From Actinomadura mexicana (GTDB lineage Bacteria; Actinomycetota; Actinomycetes; Streptosporangiales; Streptosporangiaceae): DNA of 64,000 nt. Of the stretch, positions 14,908-24,854 are shown piece after piece. The DNA lies in assembly GCF_900188105.1 (NCBI RefSeq), contig NZ_FZNP01000011.1:1-64000 (forward strand), in the 5' to 3' direction. Made by a program: the position numbers and the translations under genes. Every line of letters begins with the position of its first letter. The stretch's first letter is position 1. Below the pieces are notes generated by a model that had not been told where the DNA came from, made no database searches, and saw only the letters and a program-made list of their open reading frames with translations.

Positions 14908-15510
14908 ATGCCGTCCCCGATCCTGCGCCGCGCGCTGACCGAACCCGGGCTCCGTCCGCTGCCGGAGCGGGCCGCCCGCCTCCTGGAGGACCTCGACGCC
15001 CCGCCCCGCCTGGCCGCCCACCTGCGGGCCGTCCACGACGTGGCCGCCGAACTGGTCGGCTGGGCACGCGAGCGCCACCCCGGACTCGCCGTGGACGCGG
15101 AGGCCGTGCTGTTCGGCGCGGCCACCCACGACATCGGCAAGGCGCTCCACACGGCCGAGCTGTCCGGCCCGGGCGCCGAGCACGAGCGCGCCGGGCACGC
15201 CCTGCTCCGGGAGCGGGGCGTCGAGGAGCGGCTGGCGCGCTTCGCTCGCACCCACGCGTCCTGGGCCGACCCCGGCGTCGGCGTCGACGACCTGCTCGTC
15301 AGCCTCGCCGACGCGATCTGGAAGGCCGAGCGCGTCATCGGTCTCGAACGGCGCCTCGTGGAGGTGCTCGCCGCCGCGTCCGGCCAGGAGGGCTGGCAGG
15401 TCTTCATGGATCTCGACGACGTCTGCGACCGGCTCGCCGCGGGGGCCGACCGGCGGCTGGCCTTCCAGTCCGCCTACCCCGTGGCCGGCGGGACCGCGTC
15501 GACGGCATAG
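14908..15510 (+). CDS. HD-domain phosphohydrolase-like protein
   Basis: A 200-residue all-helical protein. Metal-binding HD signatures are visible in order: HLRAVHDVAAELVG (first His), LFGAATHDIGKALHTAEL (the HD doublet), HERAGHALLRERGVEERLAR and ARTHASWADPG, then a late Asp in LVSLADAIWKAER. The HD superfamily hydrolyses phosphodi- or monoesters, often nucleotides. The ATG at 14908 sits after GCGGGG; no better start exists because the YbaK remnant lies upstream. Its last 37 bp overlap tail-to-tail with the FAD oxidoreductase gene. Substrate unknown. Confidence 0.78.
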   Translation: MPSPILRRALTEPGLRPLPERAARLLEDLDAPPRLAAHLRAVHDVAAELVGWARERHPGLAVDAEAVLFGAATHDIGKALHTAELSGPGAEHERAGHALLRERGVEERLARFARTHASWADPGVGVDDLLVSLADAIWKAERVIGLERRLVEVLAAASGQEGWQVFMDLDDVCDRLAAGADRRLAFQSAYPVAGGTASTA

Positions 15511-16577
15511 CGGACGCCGCCGACCGCCTCTGCGCGGTCGAGCAGGGCCCGGTTGGCGGCGAGCATCTCCGCGACGGACGCGCACCCGGGCGAGGCGGTG
15601 CGCAGGACGCCGAACACGACGAGGTCGTCCGGCGCCGCGAGCATCGGGACATGGCCGATGCGCAGCGCCTTGACCACGATGACGCCGCCGAGGCCGAGAT
15701 CCGCCGCGGTCATGCCGGCGACCGTCGACCCGATCACCGCCGCGGCCGCGGGGCCGGGGAGGAGGACGATGCCCCACGGGTGCGGGCGCGCCCACTCGCC
15801 GAGCGCGATCAGCTCCTCCACGTCGGGTCGCATCCGGTCGGCGAAGTCGGCGTAGGAGAGCTCCTCGGTCTCCGCCGTGCCGGGAGGGGGCTCGCCCTGG
15901 CCGTACAGAACGGCCTTGGCCTCGTACGTCCAGCCGGCCTCCGAGGGCTTGACCTGGCCCGAGATGTGCTCGGCCGTGGTCTCGCGCTGGACGCGCAGGA
16001 GGTCGGCGGCGTCGCGGCACGGGACCGTGCAGCTCAGCACCCGCCTCGGCGCCGGGACGAGCCGCAGCGTCGCCGCGGTGATGACGCCGTGCCGGCCGAG
16101 CCCGCCGCGGACCGCGTCGAAGACGTCGGAGCGGACGTCGGGAGAGCAGGTGACGAGCTCCCCGTCCACGACGACCTCCAGCGCGAGGACGTTCTCGGCC
16201 TGCGTCCCGTACCGGTGGGACGCCCCTCCGAAGCCGCCCACGGAGATCGTCCCGCCGACCGTGACGTCGAGGTGGTCGGTCAGCACGGGCGGGGTCAGCC
16301 CGAGCGGCAGCGTCGCGGCGAGGACCGCGCGCCAGCTCGTCCCCGCGCCGGCGACCGCGCGGTCCGGGCCCACCTCGCGCACGCCCGCCAGCCCGCCGAG
16401 GTCGAGCGAGACGCCCGCGGTCAGGGACTGCCCGTAGGTGGAGTGCCCGAGACCGCGCGGCACCAGCTCCATGCCCTGCGCGGCGGCTTCGCGGACCGCC
16501 GCCGCGGCTTCCCGCGCCGACGCCGGCCGGACGACCCGGGCGGGCGAGCGCTCGACGATTCCCCCGAAGTCACGCAA
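15474..16577 (-). CDS. FAD-binding (PCMH/BBE-type) oxidoreductase
   Basis: A 367-residue flavoprotein with the PP-loop FAD domain of the vanillyl-alcohol-oxidase superfamily: PARVVRPASAREAAAAVREA, then GLGHSTYGQSLTAGVSLDLG, TDHLDVTVGGTISVGGFGGA and the RYGTQAENVLALEVVVDGEL segment. The substrate domain is short, as in cytokinin-dehydrogenase or alditol-oxidase-like bacterial enzymes; a conserved HxGxS sits in GLGHSTYG. It oxidises an unknown alcohol or amine, possibly using oxygen directly. It is monocistronic and convergent with the HD gene. Confidence 0.75.
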   Translation of the reverse strand: MRDFGGIVERSPARVVRPASAREAAAAVREAAAQGMELVPRGLGHSTYGQSLTAGVSLDLGGLAGVREVGPDRAVAGAGTSWRAVLAATLPLGLTPPVLTDHLDVTVGGTISVGGFGGASHRYGTQAENVLALEVVVDGELVTCSPDVRSDVFDAVRGGLGRHGVITAATLRLVPAPRRVLSCTVPCRDAADLLRVQRETTAEHISGQVKPSEAGWTYEAKAVLYGQGEPPPGTAETEELSYADFADRMRPDVEELIALGEWARPHPWGIVLLPGPAAAAVIGSTVAGMTAADLGLGGVIVVKALRIGHVPMLAAPDDLVVFGVLRTASPGCASVAEMLAANRALLDRAEAVGGVRYAVDAVPPATG

Positions 16578-16980
16578 TGCGATGCTCCCCTTACTGGCGG
16601 TCCCCGCCTCTGGTCACATTAGCCCGCCGCGACGGCCTGCGGGGCCGCTGCCGGCGGCGGTCGGACTCGCCGGCCGCGTGCCCTTCACGGACCCGGCACC
16701 CTTCCACCGGGCCCCCGCCGCGTTGCGGGGGGTGCTCGCAAGTGTGATCTGGGTAACTTTTTCTCCCCGCCGTCCGCCCCGCGTGACTCGTGGTTCGACA
16801 GGGGTCACCTGCCGGGAAAGGAATATGGCCCGATCCAATCCCTCCTCCAGGCCGCCCCGCGTGCCTGACATCCCCCTTTTCGGACTTCGGGTCCTTTGCG
16901 TCGAAATGACAAGATGTTCCTGTTGACCGTATGTGGGCATGAGTGAGCGCTGAGAGTTTCCTGGAGAGGCGGGTCGCAGA
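16578..16980. other. Intergenic region upstream of otsA (about 400 bp)
   Basis: No gene is supported. The stretch separates two divergent genes and is less GC-rich from 16740 onward. A ribosome-binding site (GGAGAGG) lies near 16960-16970 before the otsA GTG. I found no riboswitch or terminator that I could defend. Confidence 0.4.
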
Positions 16981-18414
<1,434 letters not shown>

Positions 18415-19086
18415 ACCGCAGGTCGAAGGCGGCCCAGACCGCCTTCCCGCCGGTCGCCAGGCGCGCCCAGCCCCAGGAGTCGCTGATCGCGCCGACGACG
18501 ACGAGGCCCCGGCCGCCCTCCGCGCAGCGGTCGGGCTCGGTCGGCACCGGCTCGGGCGCGCGTGCGCCCGGGTCGGTCACCGACACGACCAGCCGCCTCG
18601 GATGGCCGATCAGGACGAGCTGGATGGGGCACAGCGGCAGCGGCTGGGGGATGCCCTCGAGGCCGTGCCGCAGCGCGTTGGTCACCAGCTCCGACACGGC
18701 GACGACCACGTCGCCGGCGTCGCCGGCCAGGCCCCACGCGTCCAGCGTGACCTGGGTGAACTCGCGTGCCGACCGGGGTGCGGTGATCTCCGCGGGAAGC
18801 ACCCGGCGGGCCGTGCGGGGCGCGCCCGCGTGCGGGGCGGGCCAGAGCCCGGCGAGGCCGGGCGCCGCGGCCGGGCCGCGCGCGGCCTCCGCGGGGACGT
18901 TCGGGCCGAGCGTCATCGGCGGGGCGTCCGGCCAGGGCGTGTGGACGGCCGAGAAGTGCCGTGGCCGCCCGCCCCCCATGGTGGCGTGGGCTGCGACGTC
19001 GTCTGCCTGGTCAACGGTCATGGTCAAACCTCAGAGGCGTGCGGGTTGGTCACCGGCGAGCGTTCGCTATCTTGCTCCCCAAGTCG

Positions 19087-19139
19087 TGCAGATGCAAGAC
19101 CGTCTGCATGAACCAATGCAAGAACGAATGCACGTGCAT
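19087..19139. promoter_or_regulatory. Symmetric array of six TGCA boxes between divergent genes
   Basis: TGCA occurs at 19087, 19093, 19105, 19117, 19129 and 19135, with spacings of 6, 12, 12, 12 and 6. The 12-bp units read ATGCAAGACCGT, CTGCATGAACCA, ATGCAAGAACGA and the palindrome ATGCACGTGCAT (19128-19139). It lies between the RsbW-like and DUF397 starts, so cooperative regulator binding is a natural reading. No regulator has been assigned. Confidence 0.6.
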
Positions 19140-19213
19140 CTCGTACCATGGTGTGGGGTGGGGCGAGATCGCGGTCTCCCGGGACAGGGGGACCGAGACG
19201 CCTAAAGGGGGCG

Positions 19214-19447
19214 ATGATGGACGGCCACCAGATGTCGGACGTCCGGTTCGGCGGGCTCGTCTGGCAGAAGAGCCGGCGGAGTAACCCGTCCGGCAACTGC
19301 GTCGAGATGGCGGAACTCCCCACCGGGGAGATCGCCGTGCGCAACTCCAGGGACCCCGAGGGAGCGATCCTCGTCTACACGCGCGAGGAGGTGGAGGCGT
19401 TCGTCGGGGGAGCCAAGGACGGTGACTTCGACCACATGCTCGTCTGA
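19214..19447 (+). CDS. DUF397 domain protein
   Basis: A 77-residue protein (start ATG 19214 or 19217 after AAAGGGGG) with the DUF397 core WQKSRRSNPSGNCVEMAELP then GEIAVRNSRDPEGAILVYT, which ends with a helix of the AFVGGAKDGDFD type. DUF397 proteins are restricted to actinomycetes and usually sit beside a helix-turn-helix XRE regulator, some pairs acting as antitoxin-like or developmental switches. Here no XRE gene is adjacent; the neighbour is an RsbW-like kinase, an arrangement also common in this group. Its exact role is unknown. Confidence 0.85.
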   Translation: MMDGHQMSDVRFGGLVWQKSRRSNPSGNCVEMAELPTGEIAVRNSRDPEGAILVYTREEVEAFVGGAKDGDFDHMLV

Positions 19448-19504
19448 TCCGCCGGCAAACCGAACGGGATTCCATTCACCGGTCCGGCCAGGTAGGTTGC
19501 GGCC

Positions 19505-21040
19505 ATGCACCTGGGGCAGATCGCCGCTCGGACGCCCGACAAGCCCGCCGTGGTCATGGCGGGCTCCGGGCGGATCGTCACCTTCCGGGAACTGAACGAG
19601 GAGTCCAACCGGCTCGCGCAGCTGCTCCGCGCGGAGGGGCTGCGCCCGGGGGACCACATCGCGTTCATGCTCGAGAACCATCCGCTCTACCTGGCCGTCG
19701 CCTGGGCCGCGCAGCGGTCCGGGCTGTACTACACCGCCATCAGCTCGCGCCTCCAGCCCGACGAGCTCGCCTACATCGCGGGCAACTGCGAGGCGAAGGT
19801 CTTCATCACCAGCGCCGCGACGCAGGCCGCCGCGCAGTCGCCGCCGGACGTGCCGCTGCGCCTGATGCTCGGCGGCACGGCCCCCGGCTACGCCTCCTAC
19901 GAGGAGCGCGTCGCCCAGCACCCGCCCACGCCGATCGTGGACGAGTGCGAGGGCGCGGACATGCTCTACTCGTCCGGCACGACCGGCCGCCCCAAGGGCG
20001 TGAAACCGGCCCTGTCCAAGGCCCCGATGGGCGAGGGCGGGACGCTGTACCAGCTCCTGGCGTTCCTGTTCCAGCCCGACGAGGACTCGGTCTACCTCTC
20101 CCCGGCGCCGCTCTACCACGCCGCGCCGCTGCGGTACTCGCTCAACTTCCACCGGTTCGGCGCCACCGTCGTCGTGATGGAGAAGTTCGACCCCGAGCAG
20201 GCCCTCGCCGCCATCGAGAAGTACCGCGTCACGCACAGCCAGTGGGTGCCGACCATGTTCATCCGTATGCTCAAGCTCCCGGAGGAGACCCGCGCCCGCT
20301 ACGACGTGTCGTCGCTGCGCTGCGCCGTGCACGCCGCCGCGCCGTGCCCCGTCCCGGTCAAGGAGCAGATGATCGCCTGGTGGGGGCCGATCCTGCACGA
20401 GTACTACGCCGGCACCGAGGGCAACTGCTTCGTCTACACGAACTCGGAGGACTGGCTGGCCCACAGGGGCACCGTCGGCCGCCCCATCCTCGGAGAGGTC
20501 CACGTCTGCGACGAGGACGGCCGGGAAGTGCTGCCGGGAGAGCCCGGGACGCTCTACTTCGGCAACGGCCCCGCGTTCGAGTACCACGCCGACGAGGCCA
20601 GGACCGCCGCGTCCCGCGACCCCTGGGGGCATGGCTGGACCACCCTCGGAGACGTCGGCCACGTGGACGAGGACGGCTTCCTCTACCTCACCGACCGGCG
20701 CGCCTACATGATCATCAGTGGCGGGGTGAACATCTACCCGCAGGAGGCCGAGAACGTCCTCGCGGTGCATCCGAAGGTCGCCGACGTCGCGGTGTTCGGC
20801 GTCCCGGACGCCGAGATGGGGGAGGCGGTCAAGGCCGTCGTCCAGCCGCTGTCCATGGACGACGCGGGCCCCGCGCTGGAGGCCGAGCTGGTCGCGTACT
20901 GCCGCGACCGGCTCGCCCACTACAAGTGCCCGCGCTCGGTCGACTTCCGCGCCGAGCTGCCCCGGCACCCGACCGGCAAGCTCTACAAGCGCCTGCTGAA
21001 GGACGAGTACTGGGCCGGCAAGCGCCCTGCCACGGCCTGA
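19505..21040 (+). CDS. Acyl-CoA synthetase (AMP-forming, FadD-like)
   Basis: A 511-residue ANL-superfamily enzyme that activates a carboxylate as acyl-AMP and transfers it to CoA. Motifs: P-loop MLYSSGTTGRPKGVK (residues about 155-170), the adenylate-binding EYYAGTEGNCFV, TLGDVGHVDEDGFLYLTDRR and IISGGVNIYPQEAENVLAVH, ending with the catalytic Lys in PRHPTGKLYKRLLKDEY. The length and the HAAPLRYSLNF section resemble medium/long-chain or cinnamate-type ligases of actinobacteria. The chain specificity cannot be read. It is followed by a strong bidirectional terminator. Confidence 0.9.
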   Translation: MHLGQIAARTPDKPAVVMAGSGRIVTFRELNEESNRLAQLLRAEGLRPGDHIAFMLENHPLYLAVAWAAQRSGLYYTAISSRLQPDELAYIAGNCEAKVFITSAATQAAAQSPPDVPLRLMLGGTAPGYASYEERVAQHPPTPIVDECEGADMLYSSGTTGRPKGVKPALSKAPMGEGGTLYQLLAFLFQPDEDSVYLSPAPLYHAAPLRYSLNFHRFGATVVVMEKFDPEQALAAIEKYRVTHSQWVPTMFIRMLKLPEETRARYDVSSLRCAVHAAAPCPVPVKEQMIAWWGPILHEYYAGTEGNCFVYTNSEDWLAHRGTVGRPILGEVHVCDEDGREVLPGEPGTLYFGNGPAFEYHADEARTAASRDPWGHGWTTLGDVGHVDEDGFLYLTDRRAYMIISGGVNIYPQEAENVLAVHPKVADVAVFGVPDAEMGEAVKAVVQPLSMDDAGPALEAELVAYCRDRLAHYKCPRSVDFRAELPRHPTGKLYKRLLKDEYWAGKRPATA

Positions 21041-21055
21041 GACGGCCCTGAACGG

Positions 21056-21099
21056 CCAAACCCCGGCCGAGGTCCCATCGGGGGTCGGCCGGGGTTTGG
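21056..21099. terminator. Bidirectional terminator between fadD-like and MFS genes
   Basis: Perfect 15-bp inverted repeat: CCAAACCCCGGCCGA (21056-21070) and TCGGCCGGGGTTTGG (21085-21099), with a 14-nt loop. It lies between two convergent stop codons and ends in T-rich sequence on both strands, so it can terminate both transcripts. Confidence 0.85.
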
Positions 21100-21116
21100 A
21101 ACGCGCCAGGGGCGTT

Positions 21117-22652
21117 CTAGTGCATCGGCATCGGTGCGTCGACCGCGGGGGTCGCCGGCCTCCTGCGCGGCAGCAGCAGCGCCGGCAGGAACGCCAGCAG
21201 CAGCAGCCCGGCCGAGTACCAGTAGGTGTGCTGGAACGCGTCCGCCATCGGCCCGGCGATCTTCTGCATGATCGCCGGCGGCACCTTCTCGGTGCTGCCG
21301 ATCTCGCCGCCGCCTCCGCCGCCGAGCTCGGAGGTCAGCCGGTTGGCCAGCAGCACCGAGATCAACGCGGTGCCGATGGACGCGGACACCTGCTGGATGA
21401 TGTTCAGCATCGTGCTCGCCCGCGGGACCTCGTCGTGGACGAGCGTCTGGATGGCCGCCGCCATGGTCGGCATCATCGTCATGCCCATGCCGAGGCCCAT
21501 CACGAACAGGGTCCCGCCGAGGGCCCAGTAGGAGGTGTCGGCCTCAAGGATCGAGGCGAAGCCCGACACCGACAGGACCACGACGACCATGCCGACCAGC
21601 ACGACCCGGCCGGGGCCGATCCGGTCCGTCAGCTTGCCGCCGATCGGCATCGTGATCATCGCGCCGAGGCCCTGCGGGGCCAGCAGCAGGCCGGACTGCA
21701 GGGCGCCCTCGCCGCGCACGGTCTGGTAGTACAGCGGCAGCAGCAGCATCGCGCCCATGAACGCCATCATGAACAGCAGCATCGTGCCGGACGCGGCCGC
21801 CACCGAGCGCCGCTTGAGCAGCCGCAGGTCGATCAGCGGGTTCTCGGCCTTCAGCGCGCGGACCACGAAGCCGAGCACCAGCACGGCGCCGACCGCCCAG
21901 AAGCCCAGAGAACCGGGCTTCAGGAAGTCCTTCATCTCCGCGCCCTTGGCCACGCCGTAGATCAGCGAGGCCAGGCCGGGGGACAGCAGGAGCAGCCCGA
22001 TGAAGTCGAGGCGCTCGGCCGGCTTCGGCTCGTCCCGCTTGAGGATCCGCGCCGCCAGCGCCAGCGCGACGATGCCGATCGGCAGGTTGATGAAGAAGAT
22101 CCAACGCCACGAGACGTCGTCGACGAGGTAGCCGCCGATGATGGGGCCGAGGATCGGGCCGAGCAGCATCGGCACGCCGACGATGCTCATCACCTGGCCG
22201 ACCCGCTGCGGCCCCGCCGCCTGGGTCAGGATCGTCATGCCGGCCGGCATGATCATGCCGCCGCCCAGGCCCTGCAGCACCCGGAAGGCGATCAGGGACT
22301 CGGCGGACCAGGCCAGGCCCGCCAGCATCGAACCGGCGACGAACAGCCCGATCGAGACCATGTAGAGGCGCTTGGTGCCGAACCGGGCCGAGGCCCACCC
22401 CGTGATGGGGATCACGGTGGCCAGCGCCAGGGTGTAGCCGGTGGCGACCCACTGGATCGTCGCCAGCGAGGTCTCGAACTCCTTCGCCAGGTCGTTGATC
22501 GCGACGTTGACGACGGTGACGTCCAGGATGGACATGATCGCCCCGAGGACGACCACCATGGCCGTGGCGAGCACACCGCGGTCCAGGCCTCCTCCGGCGC
22601 CGGGTTCCTTCAGCGGGCCGTCCGCCACCTTGGGAGATGCGGGAGCGGTCAA
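21117..22652 (-). CDS. MFS drug exporter, DHA2 (EmrB/QacA) family
   Basis: A 511-residue proton-driven exporter with 14 predicted helices. Family motifs: MSILDVTVVNVAINDLA in helix 1 (the D1 motif), QWVATGYTLALATVIP, the motif-C-like GGGMIMPAGMTILTQ with GVPMLLGPILGPIIGGYLVD, and a Gly-rich loop (GGGGGGE) before the last two helices. A TTG at 22652 is the likely start. No TetR/MarR gene is adjacent; a perfect inverted repeat upstream suggests control from elsewhere. Substrates of this family are lipophilic drugs or dyes; here unknown. Confidence 0.88.
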   Translation of the reverse strand: MTAPASPKVADGPLKEPGAGGGLDRGVLATAMVVVLGAIMSILDVTVVNVAINDLAKEFETSLATIQWVATGYTLALATVIPITGWASARFGTKRLYMVSIGLFVAGSMLAGLAWSAESLIAFRVLQGLGGGMIMPAGMTILTQAAGPQRVGQVMSIVGVPMLLGPILGPIIGGYLVDDVSWRWIFFINLPIGIVALALAARILKRDEPKPAERLDFIGLLLLSPGLASLIYGVAKGAEMKDFLKPGSLGFWAVGAVLVLGFVVRALKAENPLIDLRLLKRRSVAAASGTMLLFMMAFMGAMLLLPLYYQTVRGEGALQSGLLLAPQGLGAMITMPIGGKLTDRIGPGRVVLVGMVVVVLSVSGFASILEADTSYWALGGTLFVMGLGMGMTMMPTMAAAIQTLVHDEVPRASTMLNIIQQVSASIGTALISVLLANRLTSELGGGGGGEIGSTEKVPPAIMQKIAGPMADAFQHTYWYSAGLLLLAFLPALLLPRRRPATPAVDAPMPMH

Positions 22653-22751
22653 CTCTGTTCCAATCGTCAGGCCCGCATGTGGGCACGCGGGGGCCGTGGT
22701 CTCGTTGCTCAGGGGGTGTCAGGGCTCGCTCATGGCTCGCCTGGGTACTGC

Positions 22752-22783
22752 CGCAAAATACTGCAGCGACTGACACTTTTGCG
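22752..22783 (-). promoter_or_regulatory. Operator-like repeat in the MFS promoter region
   Basis: CGCAAAA (22752-22758) and TTTTGCG (22777-22783) form a perfect 7-bp inverted repeat with an 18-nt spacer, about 100 nt upstream of the exporter start. On the gene strand a TATTTT hexamer overlaps one arm, so a bound repressor would block the promoter. The regulator is unknown. The remaining 22653-22997 sequence has no supported gene. Confidence 0.4.
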
Positions 22784-22997
22784 AACGATTAAACTTCGAG
22801 CGCTCCGGGAGTATTCCAGCGGGGTCCGACAAATCCGCCCTGCTCCGCGCCGTCCGCGCTTCTGCCCCCATGATGCCCGGGGCCGACCAAGTGTGACAGA
22901 CGCGACACCGCACTCCTCCCTTCGCGAGCCGCAGAGGCAGACCGTCGCCGGTCCCGACCTCATCGGCCCTGAAGGAGGTGCTTCGCCGCTCGCCGGG

Positions 22998-23945
22998 TCA
23001 GAGGTCGACGGTGATGCCCAGGCCGCGGTCGCGTGCTTCCCGGTAGGCGATCGAGGCGGCCGCGACGTCGAGCGCGGCGTGCCCGGTCGACTTGAAGAGC
23101 GTCAGTTCCGTGGCGGAGCGGCGGCCCGGGTGGCGGCGGTCGAGGACGGCGCCGACCAGGGTGGCCGCGGACGGGTCGGTGCCCTGCAGTTCCCAGGCGC
23201 CGGCCGGCGGCGGCTCGGTCACGGCGCCCGGCCATTCCACGAACAGCGACGACGCTTGCAGGGTCTCGGCGTCGAACTCCGGGCCGTCGGAGCCGCCGAC
23301 CGAGCTGAGATGCGCTCCGTCGGCGAGCCAGGACCGGCGCACCACGGGCTCCCGGCTGGACGTGCAGCAGAAGACGGCGTCGGCCGTCTTGACCGCCGCC
23401 TCGATGCCGGCGGCGGAGCCGGCGGGCAGAGCCGCGACGAGCCGCTCCGCCCTCTCCTGGTCGCGCGCGCCGACCACGACTTCCGCGGAGCCCATCGCGG
23501 TGAGGACGGCGAGCTGGGCCCGCGCCTGCGCGCCGGTGCCGATCACGGCGAACCGGGTGGCGCCGGGCCGGGCGAGGGCCAGCATGGCGGCGGTCGCGGT
23601 GGCCGCGGTGCGCACCGCGGTGATCGCCTCGGCGTCCATGATCGCCAGAGGGCGGCCGGTCTGCGCGTCGAAGTGGGCGACGATGCCGCGGTGGGAGCCG
23701 CGGCCGTCCGCGGAGAAGACCGACACGAGCTTGGCGGCCAGACCGAGTTGCGGGACGTATCCGGGCATCGCGCCCAGCAGCCCGTGGGCCGAGCGGGCCG
23801 CGACGCGCGCCGGGGCGGAGACGTCGCCCCGGCTGACGGCGACGAGCGCGGTGCGCACCGCCGCCAGCACCGCGTCCGGCGGCGACGCCGCCCTGGTCTG
23901 CTCCCGGTCGAGGACGAGGACTCCGCCGCCCGCGGGGTCAGTCAT
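22998..23945 (-). CDS. Ornithine cyclodeaminase / mu-crystallin family protein
   Basis: A 315-residue NAD(P)-binding enzyme. Signatures: PARVAARSAHGLLGAMPGYV, LAAKLVSVFS, the H/D-rich GIVAHFDAQTGRPLAIMDA, then AITAVRTAATATAAMLALAR and the Rossmann GTGAQARAQLAVLTA, ending with SVGGSDGPEFDAE and TLFKSTGHAALDVAAA. Members include ornithine cyclodeaminase, alanine dehydrogenase and ketimine reductases, so an amino-acid or imine substrate is expected. It overlaps the IclR gene by 8 nt and so is co-transcribed with the regulator that faces the peptide/tryptophan operon. Confidence 0.85.
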   Translation of the reverse strand: MTDPAGGGVLVLDREQTRAASPPDAVLAAVRTALVAVSRGDVSAPARVAARSAHGLLGAMPGYVPQLGLAAKLVSVFSADGRGSHRGIVAHFDAQTGRPLAIMDAEAITAVRTAATATAAMLALARPGATRFAVIGTGAQARAQLAVLTAMGSAEVVVGARDQERAERLVAALPAGSAAGIEAAVKTADAVFCCTSSREPVVRRSWLADGAHLSSVGGSDGPEFDAETLQASSLFVEWPGAVTEPPPAGAWELQGTDPSAATLVGAVLDRRHPGRRSATELTLFKSTGHAALDVAAASIAYREARDRGLGITVDL

Positions 23946-24702
23946 CGCCGGCTCCGTCGCCCGTGCCGCTCAGCGCGTCCTCCAGCTCGGCCGTGGCGGA
24001 CGTGAGGTCGTCCTGCAGTTTCGCGAGGGTGGCGTCGTCGAACTCGCTGTCCAGGCCGACGATCGTGACGGCGCAGATGGGCCGCCCGCTGCCGGCGAGC
24101 ACCGCGCGGCTCACCGAGGCGATGACCTCCTCGTTGCGCCCGCGCTCCAGCGCGAAGCCGGTGCGCCGGGTCCGGTCGATCTCCTTCAGCAGGTCGGCCC
24201 TGGCGGCCGGCGGGTGCCCCTGCTCCTCCGCGGCGCGCAGGTAGGGAATCCGGGCGGCCTCGTCGAGCGCGGAGACCAGGGCGAGGGGGCCGGCGAACTT
24301 GTGGATCGGCAGCAGCTCGCCCAGCAGATCGGTGATCATCGCGAGCCGCGGCGGCCGGACGACGTCGATCACCCGGCCGCCGTCCGGTTCGAGCACCTGA
24401 AGGTTCACCATCATCGCGGTCCGGTCGGACAGCGCCTGGAGCACCGGCCGGCCCAGCACCACCAGTGAGTTCGCGGCCGCGGCCTGGGAGAACTGGAGCA
24501 CGACGGGGCCCGGCAGGTAGCGGTCCTCGCTGCGCATGATCCAGCCGCGCCGGACCAGCTCGATGAGGATGCGGTAGGCGGTGGCGCGGTGCATCCCCGC
24601 CTCGTTCGCCAGCTCGCTGAGTCGAAGCGGGCGGTCGGCCCGGACGACGGTCTCGATGAGGTCCAGGGCCTTGTCCACGGCAGAGCTGGCCGGTCTGGGC
24701 AA
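23938..24702 (-). CDS. IclR-family transcriptional regulator
   Basis: A 254-residue regulator: N-terminal winged helix (AVDKALDLIETVVRADRPLR, LSELANEAGMHRATAYRILI) and C-terminal GAF-like effector domain (MVNLQVLEPDGGRVIDVV, PIHKFAGPLALVSALDE, and the ERGRNEEVIASVSRAVLAGS segment that closes the ligand pocket in the family). It is encoded divergently from the eight-gene operon starting at 24855, with palindromic sites between, and is the obvious candidate for its control. The ligand is presumably a peptide- or amino-acid-derived acid, but this is inference. Confidence 0.87.
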   Translation of the reverse strand: MPRPASSAVDKALDLIETVVRADRPLRLSELANEAGMHRATAYRILIELVRRGWIMRSEDRYLPGPVVLQFSQAAAANSLVVLGRPVLQALSDRTAMMVNLQVLEPDGGRVIDVVRPPRLAMITDLLGELLPIHKFAGPLALVSALDEAARIPYLRAAEEQGHPPAARADLLKEIDRTRRTGFALERGRNEEVIASVSRAVLAGSGRPICAVTIVGLDSEFDDATLAKLQDDLTSATAELEDALSGTGDGAGDD

Positions 24703-24768
24703 CTTCCCTCCACTGGCGTTGGGTGCGCTTCCGATGCTTGACGCACATTATCAGACGTTGCTAATGTT

Positions 24769-24797
24769 GTAACACTTGTTACGGTGTATGTAACACC
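24769..24797. promoter_or_regulatory. Operator region between iclR and the peptide/tryptophan operon
   Basis: The palindrome GTAACACTTGTTAC (24769-24782) is followed directly by GGTGTATGTAACACC (24783-24797), whose 5-bp ends are inverted and which repeats the GTAACA half-site. Placement in the divergent intergenic gap, in an AT-rich island, is typical for IclR binding and overlaps likely -35/-10 elements. Confidence 0.55.
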
Positions 24798-24854
24798 TTG
24801 AGGATGCACCCCCCTCACCTCGCGAGGCTCGAGAACGGAGACAGGGCGATCGCC

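Noticed and set aside
16740..16960. Possible riboswitch or small RNA before otsA
   Set aside because: I compared the stretch with my memory of ydaO, SAM and cobalamin motifs and found no convincing core.
19087..19139. CRISPR array
   Set aside because: The TGCA units are 12 bp with no spacers of constant length around long repeats and no cas genes. It is an operator-type array.
18961..19284. Cys-rich peptide frame (MNQCKNECTC) across the TGCA array
   Set aside because: The cysteines arise from the repeated TGC in the DNA array. The frame has no family match and overlaps the DUF397 start.
21096..24005. A 969-codon open frame on the plus strand
   Set aside because: It is antisense to the DHA2 exporter and the ornithine-cyclodeaminase-like gene, both with clear motifs. 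Its His/Gln/Arg/Asp-rich composition is a typical GC-rich shadow.
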